The position numbers and the translations under genes were made by a program. A stretch of DNA of 64,000 bases from Megalopta genalis (lineage: Eukaryota > Arthropoda > Insecta > Hymenoptera > Halictidae): assembly GCF_051020955.1 (NCBI RefSeq), contig NC_135021.1:14055962-14119961 (forward strand). The letters are read 5' to 3'. Shown piece by piece: positions 36,118 through 49,700 of the stretch. Under the pieces are notes generated by a model, which saw nothing but the letters and a program-made list of their open reading frames with translations, was not told where the DNA came from and did not search any database. The first letter of the stretch is position 1; every line of letters starts with the position of its first letter.

Positions 36118-36815
36118 GTTATTCATCATGATCACTTGATTACTTAAGTTACACATTAATCATGATTACTTGATTGCTTCAGTTACTCATTAATCATGAT
36201 TACCTGATTGTGTGCTTCAGTTACTCATTAATCATGATTACTTAATTGCTTCAGTTACTCATTAATCATGATTACTTGATTGCTTCAGTTACTCATTAAT
36301 CATGATTACCTGATTGCTTCAGTTACTCATTAGTCATGATTAGTAGATTAATTAAGTTGTTCGTTAATCATAACTGCTTGTCTATTTAAGTTATCCTTTA
36401 ATCATGATCACTTGATTACTTAAGTTATGCATTAATCATGATTACTTGATTACTTAAGTTACTCATTAATCATGATTACTTGATTACTTCAGTTACTCGT
36501 TAATCATGATTAGTATATTAATTATCATAATTACCTGATTAGTAAAGTTATCCTTTGATCACGACCACTTGATTACTCAAGTTATTCATTAATCATGATT
36601 ACTTGATTACTCAAGTTATTCATTAATCATGATTACTTGATTACTCAAGTTATTCATTAATCATGATTACTTGATTACTCAAGTTATTCATTAATCATGA
36701 TTACTTGATTACTCAAGTTATTCATTAATCATGATTACTTGATTACTCAAGTTATTCATTAATCATGATTACTTGATTACTCAAGTTATTCATTAATCAT
36801 GATTACTTGATTACA
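36118..36815. repeat. 34-bp minisatellite, about twenty units
   Basis: Imperfect units at the left, then eight nearly identical 34-bp units at the right, each holding ATTAATCATGATTACTTG plus ATTACTCAAGTTATTC. Each unit contains the palindrome TAATCATGATTA, that is, two inverted TAAT cores. The array ends about 300 bp beyond the stop codon of the FAR-like gene. Confidence 0.95.
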
Positions 36816-37109
36816 TAGTAATCGTAGTCATTACTAACGAACATAACTTCACGTCAGTCACGATCGTTAATCATCAATCAGATTCATTTCTGCCCAACTC
36901 TGTACTACCTCAACTCGACGTAACATCGACTTTGCCGAAAGACGCGCATAATCGGTGGATTACGAAGACGAATGGATCGATGAGAGTAAGAGATCACGAG
37001 TAGGATCGTATTATCGGGAAGGGAGGGGGGTTATGATTTTCTATGAGTTCCTACGTTGCGGAAAATGCGACGTCCCGCGGTGTCCCCAGTGCCCGAAAAT
37101 TATTCACAG

Positions 37110-37452
37110 TCACAGTCCGACTATGTGGTCCCCGTTGGGCGAGTGGTGTCTATAGCAGAAGAAGAGCGAAGAGAAGAGGACCGCCGCGGCCACGAGCAGG
37201 AAAAGTAGTCGAAAGATTTTTACGAGCCAGACATTGGTTTCGTCGACGCAATGCTTCTTCGCGGCGGCGGCGGTGCAGAGAACGTAACTCTCTATGTCGA
37301 TTTCCGTGGCAACCGGAAATGCATCTTGGTCTTCTTCGACGAGACGTTGCTGCAGCAGGTACACACGATTCCTCTCTGCTGACCACGGCCTCGACGAAAT
37401 TGACTCAAGGGATCGAAGTGCATTACGAACTCTCTCGTGTTCACGTAGAAGC
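37110..37452 (-). CDS. FAR-like gene, terminal exon 4
   Basis: Acceptor TTTCTCCGCAG. Codes LLREHERVRNALRSLESISS, RPWSAERNRVYLLQQRL, EEDQDAFPVATEIDIESYV (FAR_C domain), then a hydrophobic segment LFLLVAAAVLFSSLFF and a short tail ending HIVGL before TGA. A terminal membrane helix is common in this family. Long frames on the opposite strand over this exon (37,043-37,912) are shadows. Confidence 0.84.
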
Positions 37453-40400
37453 CTGCGGAGAAACCAAAGGTTTTTACCTCGGGACGTCTGATCTTTCGCC
37501 CGCCCACGCTCCTGTCCTGTCGCCTGTCACCACCTTGTTGCACCCTACTCCACGATCCGCATCTATTTATTCCCTTCCGTCGCGATTCGCCCGTCGCGCG
37601 TCACCCTTTTTACCCCGCCGACGCGACCATAAATGCGTAAATCCCTCCGATCCCATTCATCTCGCGAGACGAGAATTTCAAGGCGCAGTGAAATATCCAA
37701 CCAACTGTTTCGATCGACATTTCAAGTGCTTATACTGTAAGTGTTATGCGAGCCTTATAGCGTCTCCCAATCACGGTGCAAGAAGAGAAGGTGGACCAGC
37801 TACAGTTACCCCATCACAAAATTTCTGTGACGCTAAACGTTTACTTCCACGAATTCCCGCGGGCGGTGCTAGCGATGCGTCGTCACTCACCGACGATGAT
37901 TTTATTTGTTAAACGTGGTACACTCCGCGGACAAAATTTAAGACACATTTTAGTTAATACTTTAACACTAAACCTACCAAGCAGTAATACTAACTGGCAT
38001 GTACTGCTTCACAAAAGTGAGAAGACCGAATTTATTTAGAATTTGTAAAGTTTTTATTATAAAAGTTACTCCAATAATATAACTTATTCAAGCGTTTTCC
38101 ACGAAAGAGTCTCGGAACTTTGCAGAATTGCAAAATTAGAAAGCGGTCACTTTGACCGCGGTAAGTATAGTGTTAATAATAGTAATATTTTCGGTTTACG
38201 TTTTCGCTAACAGTGTTACTAGCATGCATATTTATATTTATTGTGTTCATCGTATTAAGTAAATCTCTTATAAAATATGATAAAAGGGAAGCTATAAATT
38301 CTCCAAATATTATGCTATGTGTTACAATTTTCAATAATTCATTCACAAATGTGCGACGCTGCTAGCGAACGTGTTAAAATATATAAATTTCCAATGGCGG
38401 CAATGTTGACGAATTAGATCGATAGTTGTTTCACAAGGCATTCTAATTTTTGATAAAACAAGCTGTCCACCTGTCCTTCTTACGTCGTGTTCCCGACAAA
38501 TGAACTTTCGCGCGAAATGCAACGAGATTGTTGATTAAATTTTGTTAGCTCTCTTAAACTCGTCCAGCGCTTCCTCTTGAATTTGGTGGGAGGAGTGGAG
38601 GTTCAAAGTGTGAAAGGTGGGAATCACTGTTATCGATTCGTTTGATCAGCACCGTAAAAAGTTTCAATACCGATGCCAGTATCGCGCGACACGTAACTAT
38701 TCCGGTGGCCAATTAATAATGAATATCGTTTGCCCGCATAATCGATTAATATAATTGCACGCGAATGCATTGATAGCAAGCAACGCAACTTGTCTCGGCC
38801 GATACACCCTGCCGCGATGCAACAAATAGCCAAACCGCATTGAAATCGATACGGACGCTGGTAATTTCCGATTTCGCTACATTCATATCTTTTTTCAGGT
38901 TTCAATGAAGCCCCGATTTAAACCTCGTGAATTTCGAGCTTCGATTTCGTGTTTGAAGTTTCAAGTTTCACCTCTTGCGGTTTAATCATCGATTCGCAAT
39001 CGTTGCTTCTCGAGTTTCAATGATCCGGCCTCGATTTCTGATTTTCTAAAACTTGACAAATATGAAAACCGCAGCATCGGATTGTATTCGCGCATTTGCG
39101 TGTTACCGTTGTTTGCATAATCCGTTTACTCTAATTCCGAGCAGGGTTGGCGAAAATTCGATCCGACACTATCGAAACAATATCGCATCGAATCAAACTT
39201 TAATTAGATAAAAATTTTATCGGAATAAGATCTCAGGCGAAAAAATGAGAATTTATTCGATTTTTATGAAAATTATGGAATATGAAATGTTTTCGTCATG
39301 TGATTCATCGATTTATTTCTTCCACATTCAATTTCATAATTCTATAAGTAAAGCACTCTTTTATAATTCTATAAGCAGTTGATATTGAACTAATTTGAAC
39401 GTAGTCGTATAAATGTGTTCTTATCAAGTCACGTAAAAGCAAAAGCAGTCAACAATTACTCGCATTGTTATTTGAATAATTTTACAACCTCTATTCGAAT
39501 AATCTCGAAGAATTATGCGAATAGTTTGTTCGAACAAAGAATCACGGGAACAATTCATCCGAATAAAGAATTCTGCGAACAAATAGACAGAATAATTTAT
39601 GAGAATAATGAATAATCGTGATTCCAACGAAATACTCGACCGAAAAGGATTCATTCGGGTAATTATCTTAGATAAATATTAATTCGAAATAATTCTCGAA
39701 TAACTCGAAATTCTGGTTCCTAAGCCGCAGGCCAACGCAAAGTTTGAACGCCAAAGCTCTAGGCGAAGTCCGTCGGCAAATCGGAGCGAAGTTTGAGTTA
39801 AAGTCGTCTCGTCCAGTTTTCTGTCCAGCCGGCGTGTTGCGCGGCAACGAGTCGTACTTCAATGAGGAAACTGTCAAGATTTTTCGGCAGAAGTTTCGGC
39901 AGCCGGTGAACCGAACTCGCGATTTTTAAAAGCAATCAGAGAACGAATCCGCAAGTTCTCCGGTAGGAGGAGGCGGAGGAGGAGGAAGAGGAGGAGGAAA
40001 CGAGTTTCCTTTCGATTGTTTGTCTTTTTGCCTCCCTACCGTGCCACTCTCCCTCTTACTGCGACTGTCTAGCAGTTTAGCCGGAGAACGGATACCGCGG
40101 AGAACCTGTTTACTTTGGTATTCGGCTAAATCGTAGTTCGAGATAACTTTTACTTTTTTACGATTCGGTCGCACCGCATCTGGCAAGCGTACCGCGTCTC
40201 TATCCCGTTCTCGCTCCCGTTTGCCGAGTGCATCCCTTGCACCCCTCCAACGAGCACAGCGAATGAAACTTTTTCGAAAATCTTCCTCGATGCTTCTAGT
40301 TTACCGATTTTATGCGCCCGAGAACTACTTCCCGAACGTCCTTGCAAACTTCCCGAAAATCTCTTTCGGATTGTCAATTAGTAGACAATAGATCTCTATG

Positions 40401-43400
40401 CATTTAACCAGTTAGCTATTCTTAGTCAGTCTACTGATATATATATATAGGTCACTCCCGTAGAAGAATTAAATAAATAATATTATTTATATATTATTTA
40501 TATATATATTATTTATATATATAAAATTATTTATTATATATAAAATCGAATCCTTAATTGATTATGTCAAGGTTATGTAGTCCTCGGGATTGGCTTCCCT
40601 CGAATTTGATAGTCAAACATTGACTGTGTTTGAAGAACAACGTTTCGAGTGAACTCAGTTATTTTTGCTACTTTGATTCTTTTTGGCAAATCTTCGTTTT
40701 CAATCATTTTCCTAATGGAACGAGACAATTTTTATTTCTTCTCTCGTTTCTTCCTGGATTTTGATAACCGGAATAATCAAATTTTCTTCTGATTTAGAAG
40801 CGAATAAAGTTTCTAGACGACGGCAGAAAGGGATTGGAAGATCATAAATCAGCCTTGGCGTCGATCGCGATTTCGAAGAAGACCGTATTCCAAAAGTTCC
40901 AGAAGGTCCAGAAGTTCCAGAAGTTCTAGAAGTTCCAGAAAGTCCAGAAAGTCCAGAAGTTCCAGACGTTCCAGAAGTTCCAAAAGTTTCAGAAGTTCCA
41001 GAAGTTCCAGAATTTTCAGAAAGTCCAAAAGTTCCAAAAGTTTCAGAAGTTCTAGAAGTGCCAGAAATTCCAAAAGTTCCAGAAGTTCCAAAAGTTCTAG
41101 AAGTTCCAGAAGTTCCAGAATTTTCAGAAAGTCCAAAAGTTCCAAAAGTTTCAGAAGTTCTAGAAGTGCCAGAAATTCCAAAAGTTCCAGAAGTTCCAAA
41201 AGTTCTAGAAGTTCCAGAAGCTCCAGAAGTTTCAGAATTTTCAGAAAGTCCAAAAGTTCCAAAAGTTTCAGAAGTTCTAGAAGTGCCAGAAATTCCAAAA
41301 GTTCCAGAAGTTCCAAAAGTTCTAGAAGTTCCAGAAGTTCCAGAAAGTCCAGAAGTTTCCGAAGTTCCAGAAATAGAAGGAACACCTAAAAGAAGAGCGC
41401 GCACGACTTATCTCGTTTCTGAAATTCGGTGATCGTTCAACCTCTCCGTGGCATTCCCTTCGAAGCGTTCTCGCGTGTGCTCGCGTGTGTCAACAGAATC
41501 CTTTCGAATCGGCGACTCGGGGAGAAGTCTCGGGTATCGTAAATTTCCAGTTCGTTATACCTTTTCTTGGCTCCGCAGAGGCCGAGAATCGTGTCGCTAA
41601 GCAGGGACGGCAGCCATTCAAACAGCACCACCAGAATCCAGTGCAAGATCGGCGAGGACGTCATGCCACGGAACCCGAATGTCGGGTATGTAAACTTCCG
41701 GTTGCCCCGGCTACCTTTCTTAGTCAGCTCGTTCCACGTGCATCCTATCGAGACTGCATTATATACCACTGGCCCTTGCATGTCCTTCCTGCAAAAAAAC
41801 AGCTCCGATATTACTCAACCGAGTCCCTTAAATTTAGTGAACTAGTGCCTTACAGTAATTTTATTTATATTTAAAAACAATTAAATATATTCCACGTTTT
41901 CAATGTGATCCGTAATTTTCATAACCGAATCAAAACTTTAACTTCTTAAAACCTATAAAATGCGGCAACTAATTTTTTATAGTTCTGATAACGGTTTGAT
42001 GCGTCTTTTTGTCTTGAGATTGATAAAAGGAACATGTTGCAAATAAAGATGGTAAAATACGGAAACGGTGCTTTCCGAAACAAAAAGTGAACTGTTACAT
42101 TCGTAAAGCTTGTGTTATTTTTCTATATATATTCAGAATTATATATGTATATATTCAGATTATATACTTTTCTATATATAATCAACTTCTTAGATACATT
42201 TCTTTATCCATAATAATTCAGTAACTGAAATCAGTTTACGTCTTGTTTCTGTTACTGCAACTGGATTCAGTTTTCCTGGCATACATATTTTGCGTCCTTT
42301 AATCTAATTTAACTTCAATCTATTTATACGCATAAATATGCGTAAATGCCAATGTTTAAAAACATCAGAACAAAACCGCATCGCGTTTCGACCGACACAG
42401 AATCAGCGAATCGGCAAGTTAAGCGGACAGTTTAGGTAAACAGTTCTTTACATATTTCAATTACGAAAAGACCCGTACTTGCATAAAAGCCGTCAGCGTA
42501 TAATTGAAATGACCTAAGAAGTTCGACGTAGGTAAAAGAAGCTGTTTAACTTGTCGAAAACTTCGGGCGTCGCTTTAATGGCCAGAGTAATTGACACACT
42601 TTTTCCTATCCGCCCGATATTCAACTTAGCGCGCGAGCCTCGATTTTATTCCGCGCCGCGTCGATCCGAGGATCCCTCGATCGGCGGATGTTAAGCAGAA
42701 GCTCTTTCGCAGCGAAGTAGCGAACCTGCTATCTACATTTTCATTATAATTCCCAATGGCGAACGGTCCGTTTTCCCAAGGAAATAAATCGTTTCCCCGA
42801 TGAAATTTCGTTCTCCGCGTCATCTTATTAACCGGCAAGCATTTAAACGCAGCGAACTTCTTGCCGGGGCTGAAGGAAACGTTTGATTAAAAAATGTCCG
42901 CGTTCAAAGCCGCGGCTCGGACAGGATTCGTTCCGGCGGAAGATCGTTCCCCGCAATTTCGGAGGGAATATTAAGACGCAACGGGGAACTGCGGAGCTGC
43001 GTGCAACTCTGAATCGACTGTTGCCGTAACGATATTCTCGCGAATTCAAACCGGTAAACCGGCAAACCGCCTTATAACGCGTCCGCCCGTCCCCCGCGGC
43101 CCAGCTGAATGCTCGAAACGTGCGCTGAAACTGTTACGTTTTTCTACGGCGGCGCTCAAAAGAAATTTGAATGCTCTCGTGAAACGAAACCGCGTTCGTT
43201 TACCGTAAACTGTGCTCGCGCCGTTCCACGGCCGTTCGCATAAAAGCTCGCGCGCGATCTAACCGCGTCCTCTTAATCGTTTTACGTCGCGTTCGAATCG
43301 GCCGTTTATTTGGCTTGTGCCGATCCTTACGACCCCGCCGCGGCACCGTCCGCTTTACGTAATGTCTCTTTTCTAATCCGCGGCACGCTGTTGCTGCATG

Positions 43401-43456
43401 ACTTTCCCTCGCGCCGATTTATTGCGATGTTTACTAAGAGAGACTAGAGACTAGAG

Positions 43457-43498
<42 letters not shown>

Positions 43499-46400
43499 TG
43501 AGGCGCGAACTCGCAGTAATTCTTCTCCGCTGCCTCGCCTTCGTTCGCTTTCTCCGTTCGTCGATGCGTCGAGAAATTCGAAATCGTACTCACGTGCCAA
43601 CGATAATTACATTTTTATCGAGAAACCAGAATTTGTTTACATGCGCGTGTTCCAGATCCTTTGGTTTTACCAACATTTTAATATTTTAACAGAAGCATCA
43701 AAAATTGTACAATTTTGGAAAAATGATAGATCATACAGAAATTACAGATTATACAGAAACTGTACTTTATACAAAAATTATTTAGAACTTATACAAAAGC
43801 ATCATAGTAATTGGAAAGCATTACGTTTAAATTTCGGATGTACAAAAGAAAAGTTCAGTGATCCCGTATACAGGCGAGACGCAAGGCTCGAATAATCGTA
43901 TCTCTTCTTCCCCTGAATTGTCCATTTTTGTGCGCAATCTGAGCGCAAATTAAAGAGAACTTACTGTACTTTCATTCGAAGAAGAAAAAAGCAGAACCGA
44001 CGATTGCTTTGAAAGACTTCGAACCGTTTTCCAAACGTTACGCGGTTTTTTAGGCGCAATCTGAGCGCGAATTAGGGAGAAATCACTGTATTCGTGAAAA
44101 TTGGTCCACCATCCGGGGGTTAATCAAATGTTGGTTAACGTCGCGGCCTTTTCTAATACAGGCGGTCCTCGACTTTCGCACATTCTACTTTCGCACAATT
44201 CGCTGTTTCGCACATTTTTAAAAATTCAACTTTGCAAGCCTTTGCGGTCGAATGAGCGGATCGTGAGCGGACATCGTGAGTCGAGCAGGCCACATTGTAC
44301 AGTAATGTCTCCCTAACTGACGCTCAGATTGTGCAGAAAAATGGACAATTTGGGAAGAAGAGATCGGATTATTCGAGTCTTGCGCCTCGTTTTTATGGTT
44401 GTTGAGAATCGGTAATTGTAAAAACAAGGCGCAACGCTCAAATTAATCGTATCTCCTCTTCCCAAATTGTCCATTTTTCTCCACAATCTGAGCGTCAGTT
44501 AGGGAGACATTACTGTAATTGGATGCCCCCTCTCAGGGGACATCAGACTTTAGCCATCGGATTACAATGTTGTTCCGATCGAGAGGTCAAGACTTCGACA
44601 ATTAAAAATATGAACGAAGCCTTTATGCGTCTAGACAAATTTTTAACTATTATGGAAGAACGCGATTCCAATGGAGAACGTATATCTCGAATGCGTAGGG
44701 CAATTCAAAAAGACACTGCGTGTTATAGAAATGTTTATCACGAAAAGAGAAAAAAGGAGCTACTCAACTAACTCTTGACAAGCTTATAAAGAAGACACCC
44801 GAAAGCTAAATAAATAAATAAATACTTTAAAATACCGTTTTTCGGTGCATATCTTTTTACATCTCTCTACTTTCTAACATTCATCATTCGCACACGCTTT
44901 CAGGAACCAATTGTGTGCGAAAGTCTAGGGCCCACTGTAATTCATTTACCATAATAAAAATTCTATCGGAACAATGAAACTGGTCACAGTTAATTCTCTG
45001 AAATTCTTGTTTCTTGAAAGCCTTAAACGAAAATATGTTATTCCTCCTTCCCGACTTATCTTTGCATGTAATTGCACAGTGGGACCTTGGTCCCCTACTC
45101 CGACCATCCCATCAGTTACATTACACCCCGTATAGTACGAAGACCATACCGCGGAACAATACTGTTTGTTTTGTCCGTACGTTCGGTTAGTCGCCTAACG
45201 TACATGCGCGACCGAACTATTGTATGCTCGATTCGCGCTTCCTACGGCAAATTAATGACGTGGAAGGGTCTCTAGTAGTCTTAGAGAACTTTATTTTTTG
45301 TGTTGTACTCTCTGCGAGCGCTGGTGGAAGAATGCTCTTCCAACGCTGGAAAGTCGTGGAAGAGCACCCGTGGATGGAGGTAGATTGTTTATTATTGGTC
45401 AAGGCACGAATCACCCCTTGGAGGGGGGTGTCTGCCTTGACCCTTGTTGGGGCCTGAGAGGGTTTCCCCAATGGTGGGACCTTTTTATGGCCCTTGTCTC
45501 TGGACGCAACACTGTTAACTGGTCTCTTTTATGGCAATTTGAATCGCTCGCGCCACATCGCTTCGGTCAAGTTGTAGGGCAGCGAGAAAGGACGAGGTAC
45601 GGAAGGGAGAGGAACATAGATAAGAGGACACAGGTGTAGAAGACGGGAAAAGAGGTGGAGAGATGCCGAGAGAGAGAGAGAGATGGAAATGGAGTACTTA
45701 CGCGGTGGCTCGTTCCCAAGCAACGGCGATGAGTGTGTTGACCGTCAGGTCGATTGGAATGATTTCCGCTTGAAAGCCAGACTCGCCGAGAGCGAGGCCC
45801 GCGCTCGCCATGAAGGCTGTCGGCCCTTTGAAGACGTCGACGAAGCCGGGCATGGGCTCGCGGAGAGCAGGGCCGACCAGCGGCATCCGGACCAACGCGA
45901 TCGGCCCGTCGGGAACCCGCTCGTTCTGCAATGTCTCGTTGATCTGGCCCTTGTGCCGGAACAGGCTCGACACCGCGGCCAACGTCTCGAGCCTGGGCAG
46001 CTCCAGGCAGTACTCGAACATCGCGTCGTGCGGACCCGCCGCGTGAAACGCCACGCTCACCTTGCTCAGCTGATCCTTGTCCTCCTTGCTCATGCCCAGC
46101 CCGTCGTACTGCAGATTGCCCTCCAACGGCTTCACCCGGTTGATCGCGCCCGGATCCGTCTGCCGCAGCCTCTCGAATCTGCGAACGGAAACCATTCGAC
46201 CGTGTACAATTTCTCGATCCAACGTTGTCCTTTAGAGACTACTCTCGGCTGACCGCTGTGGTCCACCGCAAAATCGTCTTGCGAGGTCTCGCTCTGCCCG
46301 AGAATCCTGAGGGGAAATGATAGGTGAGGATTATAAAGCTTGTTACTGGTTTCTGATTTTTTCGTTTGCGATCTCTGATACTGCCAAAATGTCGGGTTAG

Positions 46401-46767
46401 TAATTCTTGTCATGATTCTCGCAAAGTAAATAATAATTTTGTTTTATCATCGTTTCGGTCTTCGGACGTTCGAATATGTTTACGAATATATTTTGGTTTT
46501 CACTAAAATGGCAATTGAAACGGCAAATTTATGCTCGTCAAGAACAGCTGAGCGGTTAAGGATGCGTCGATCTCCGCGTTCGTAACTACAGTTATCGCGT
46601 TACTACGTTCTCCACCACTCTGTTATCCCATCGCTAAGGATGGTTTCAAACGCGAGCACCGTTCACTGCGATAGTTGCAACGGCAAATTTTCTACGTGTT
46701 CGCCGAGTATCGGCTTCGAATGCAACGGTACCTGCAGACCGATTCACCCTGTCGGTGCAGAGTGAGT

Positions 46768-46799
<32 letters not shown>

Positions 46800-49700
46800 T
46801 AGCAAAGAATCGCGTTTAACCAGCGCGGGGTAACAGCTGGGTGTTCGGAACAAATCAAATTATTTACTGCCACTCGCCTTCCAGATTGGCACAGAGTCGT
46901 TTTGTGTATCGTAAGCTTTCGCGGTGATTTCTTCGAGAATGTCTCGGTTGCGCCGCTAATTTCGGCGAAATTCGAGGCTTTCAGTTTTCAGCTTGTAAGA
47001 CGCTGCGAGGGTAAGAACGCGTTTTACGAGGGCGCCGAAAATACGTCGGCGAGGAAAGCGTGCCAATGAAAATAAATTTCGCCGGCAGTGAAAATACTCG
47101 GCCCCTCGTAGACACGGTTGAGTTTTGCCTCGCGTGTCTTACGATGCAACCGGCATCGTTACGGTGGACGATCACGTAACGTTGCAATCCAATTTATACG
47201 TGTACGCTGTGCGCCGCGTGTACGCTAGCGAACCAAAGCACCGGAAGAAGCACGCGTTCCGGCCGCGATATTCTTTCGCTCGATGAGAAAACAGATTTCG
47301 CGCCGACCTGTCTCCGACGGAGCGCTTAGAATATACATACAGAGTGTCCTACAAATGCCTCGCAATCCGAAAGTGGCGGGTTCCTCGGATCATTCGAAGC
47401 AACTGTTTCCTTTACAAAAATTTTCTCCGAGGCACCGTTAACGAGTTATTAACGAAAAACAGTGACCAATGAGAGACGAGCTCGGCTGGCGCGAGGCGAC
47501 CGAGCCAATGAGCGGAACTGGCACTTCGTGCGCTGGTTGGCTGGGCCGCCTCGCGTCAGCCGTACTCGATTCGTATTGGTCACTGTTTTTCGTTAATAAC
47601 TCGTAAACGATGCCGCGGAGAAAATTTTTGTAAAGGAAGAAGCTGCTTGAAATGATGTGAGGAACACGCTATTTCCGTATTGCGAGACATTTTTGGGACA
47701 TCCTGTATACATTCTTGGCTAGAAATGCCGTAATCAACGAAGCTAAAGCGTAGTAGTAGAACCGGTTACTATAGAGTGACCAATTGCTGTGTCTTTGATT
47801 TGTTTTCGGGCATAATTGACTTTATACTTATCGAATGGAACGTATTAAATCTTTTTATTCTTTTATTTTGTTTACTTTCGAATAAAAATATTTCATCAAA
47901 ATTGATCGAATAAGACATATCAAATATTTGTATTCTTTTATTTTACCCTTTTTTGAATGAAAGAATTTAACATGTCCTTCTCGATAAATATAAAATTGAT
48001 TGCGTCGTATTCGATAACTTCTTATTAAATTCTTCTGTTAAAAAATGATTAAAATAAAAGAATGCAACAATCGAATACGTCTTATTCGATCAATTTTGAC
48101 GAAATAGTTTTATTCAGAATAGAAGAATAAAAAGATTGAATACGTTTCGTTCGACAAGTATACAGTTAATTATGCCCGAAAACAGATCAAAGGCGCGGCA
48201 ATTGGTCGCCAAGAGTAAACCGGCTCCACTGTGCACTGCATTCAGTTTAACGCGCCAACATCTTCAAGTGGTGTCAGGAGCAATGCGATCGTCAACGATT
48301 AGACCAGAATGAAAAGGCCGTTGTCGTTTCCCATTTCGCGTTTGACTCGTCGTGATTGTTCTCAAGATAATTTGCCTCGCAGGTAGCAAGTGTAGCTATT
48401 CGCTGGGAATATCGTGCACGGAAGAAAGGCAATTAATTTTCAGGAAATATTTTGCCCGACGCTTTATTTCCGGATCAGTTGACCGCTTGTCATCGCGGCG
48501 GCAGCGACGACAACGACGACTTTGCGACGTTTCTGACATTTGACGCCGCAATTCCTAGAATTGTTTCTATCTCCGCTGCGGTAAATTTCGCGCGCATCGC
48601 CCGGGGAACGATTAATTTTATCCGTTTTCGATTGCATATTCGAGCGGACTAAATAAATCGACTCGGATCCCGATGCAGCGCGGCATGCCACGCCGCGATG
48701 CACCGGCAGCCACTGAATTACTAATGAAAAGCTAATCTGCGCGCGTCGCATCTAATGAACCCATGATTAGAATGGAATGCCGTGCCATCTAACGAATGGC
48801 TGATTAAAGTCGCCCGCAATATCTAACGAATATGCATCTAGCCCGCGCCGCGCAGCCAACGACTGATTACAACGATAGAATGCAATGTATACACTTTGGA
48901 ACCGCAGCGGATACGCAAACGAGACCACGCAAACCGCCGTAAACCTCCGCAAACAACCGTCGTCGTCGTCGTCGTCGTCGCGCCGCGTCGCTGGAGACAA
49001 TGCTTCTAATCATGCAATTGTCTTAAGGCGGAATTTCCTATACGCGTCCGTCGTATGTGTCCGCATTTATACCGATGCAACGGAAAATAATGCTTTTGTT
49101 CGTTTGTGCAGACGATCGTCTGCTTCCGAAGCAGTCTGGACGCGTTCTGGTTAATTTCAACGTTTACGTATAAAAATGTCGAAAGAATTATATTGCAAAT
49201 AAGTGTTAAGATAAAATTTACTTGCTCTTTATTCAACCTAACGAACTGGCTGTCTCAACGTTTACGTATAAAAATGTCAAAAGAATTATTATATATTGCC
49301 AATAAGAGTTAAGATAAAATTTACTTGCTCTTTATTCAATCTAACGAACTGGCTGACTCAACGTTTACGTATAAAAATGTCCAAAGAATTATTGCAAATA
49401 AGAGTTAAGATCAAATTTGCTTGTTCTTTACTCAATATAAATAGGTGCCTCATAAAAAGGTGCCCATATGTCTTCTCTTCGTTCAGTAAATATAATTTAT
49501 ATATAATTTATAAAAATTATTAATATTAGTAATAATATTAATATATATAATAAAATAAAATAATAAAATAAAATAAAATATATTAATATATATATATATA
49601 TTAATATATTTTATTTTATTTTATTATTTTATTTTATTATATATATTATTTTATATTATATTTTATATTATATTTTATTATTTTATTTATATTTTATATT

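Larger units (their letters stand above)
44157..44939 (+). mobile_element. Pogo/Tigger-like element relic in FAR intron 2
   Basis: Inverted ends TACAGGCGGTCCTCGACTTTCGCACA-like on the left (44,157-44,182) against the complement of TGTGCGAAAGTCTAGGGCCC ACTGTA on the right, TA-flanked. A GTCCTAGACTTTCGCACA-type end is characteristic of some Tigger elements. It contains a possible transposase tail (44,523-44,771) and a nested fold-back element. 783 bp in total, about 560 without the insertion. Confidence 0.75.

Noticed and set aside
36118..36815. CRISPR array
   Set aside because: The 34-bp units are contiguous, with no unique spacers; this is a minisatellite in eukaryotic DNA.
37043..37912. A 289-codon plus-strand open frame, the longest in the window
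   Set aside because: It is antisense to the terminal FAR exon, Arg-rich and without recognisable similarity, while the minus strand reads as a conserved FAR C-terminus in phase with three other exons.
40712..41432. Open frames of 124-230 codons on both strands (VPEVPKV, GTSGTFG, ELLELLE repeats)
   Set aside because: A 9-bp tandem array is open in many frames; it lies within an intron of the FAR-like gene and none of the frames has splice or start context.
46201..46303. Possible extra FAR exon between exons 1 and 2
   Set aside because: It is open and flanked by AG and GT, but does not resemble FAR proteins, and exon 1 joins exon 2 directly in phase at the conserved SPRFERLR position.
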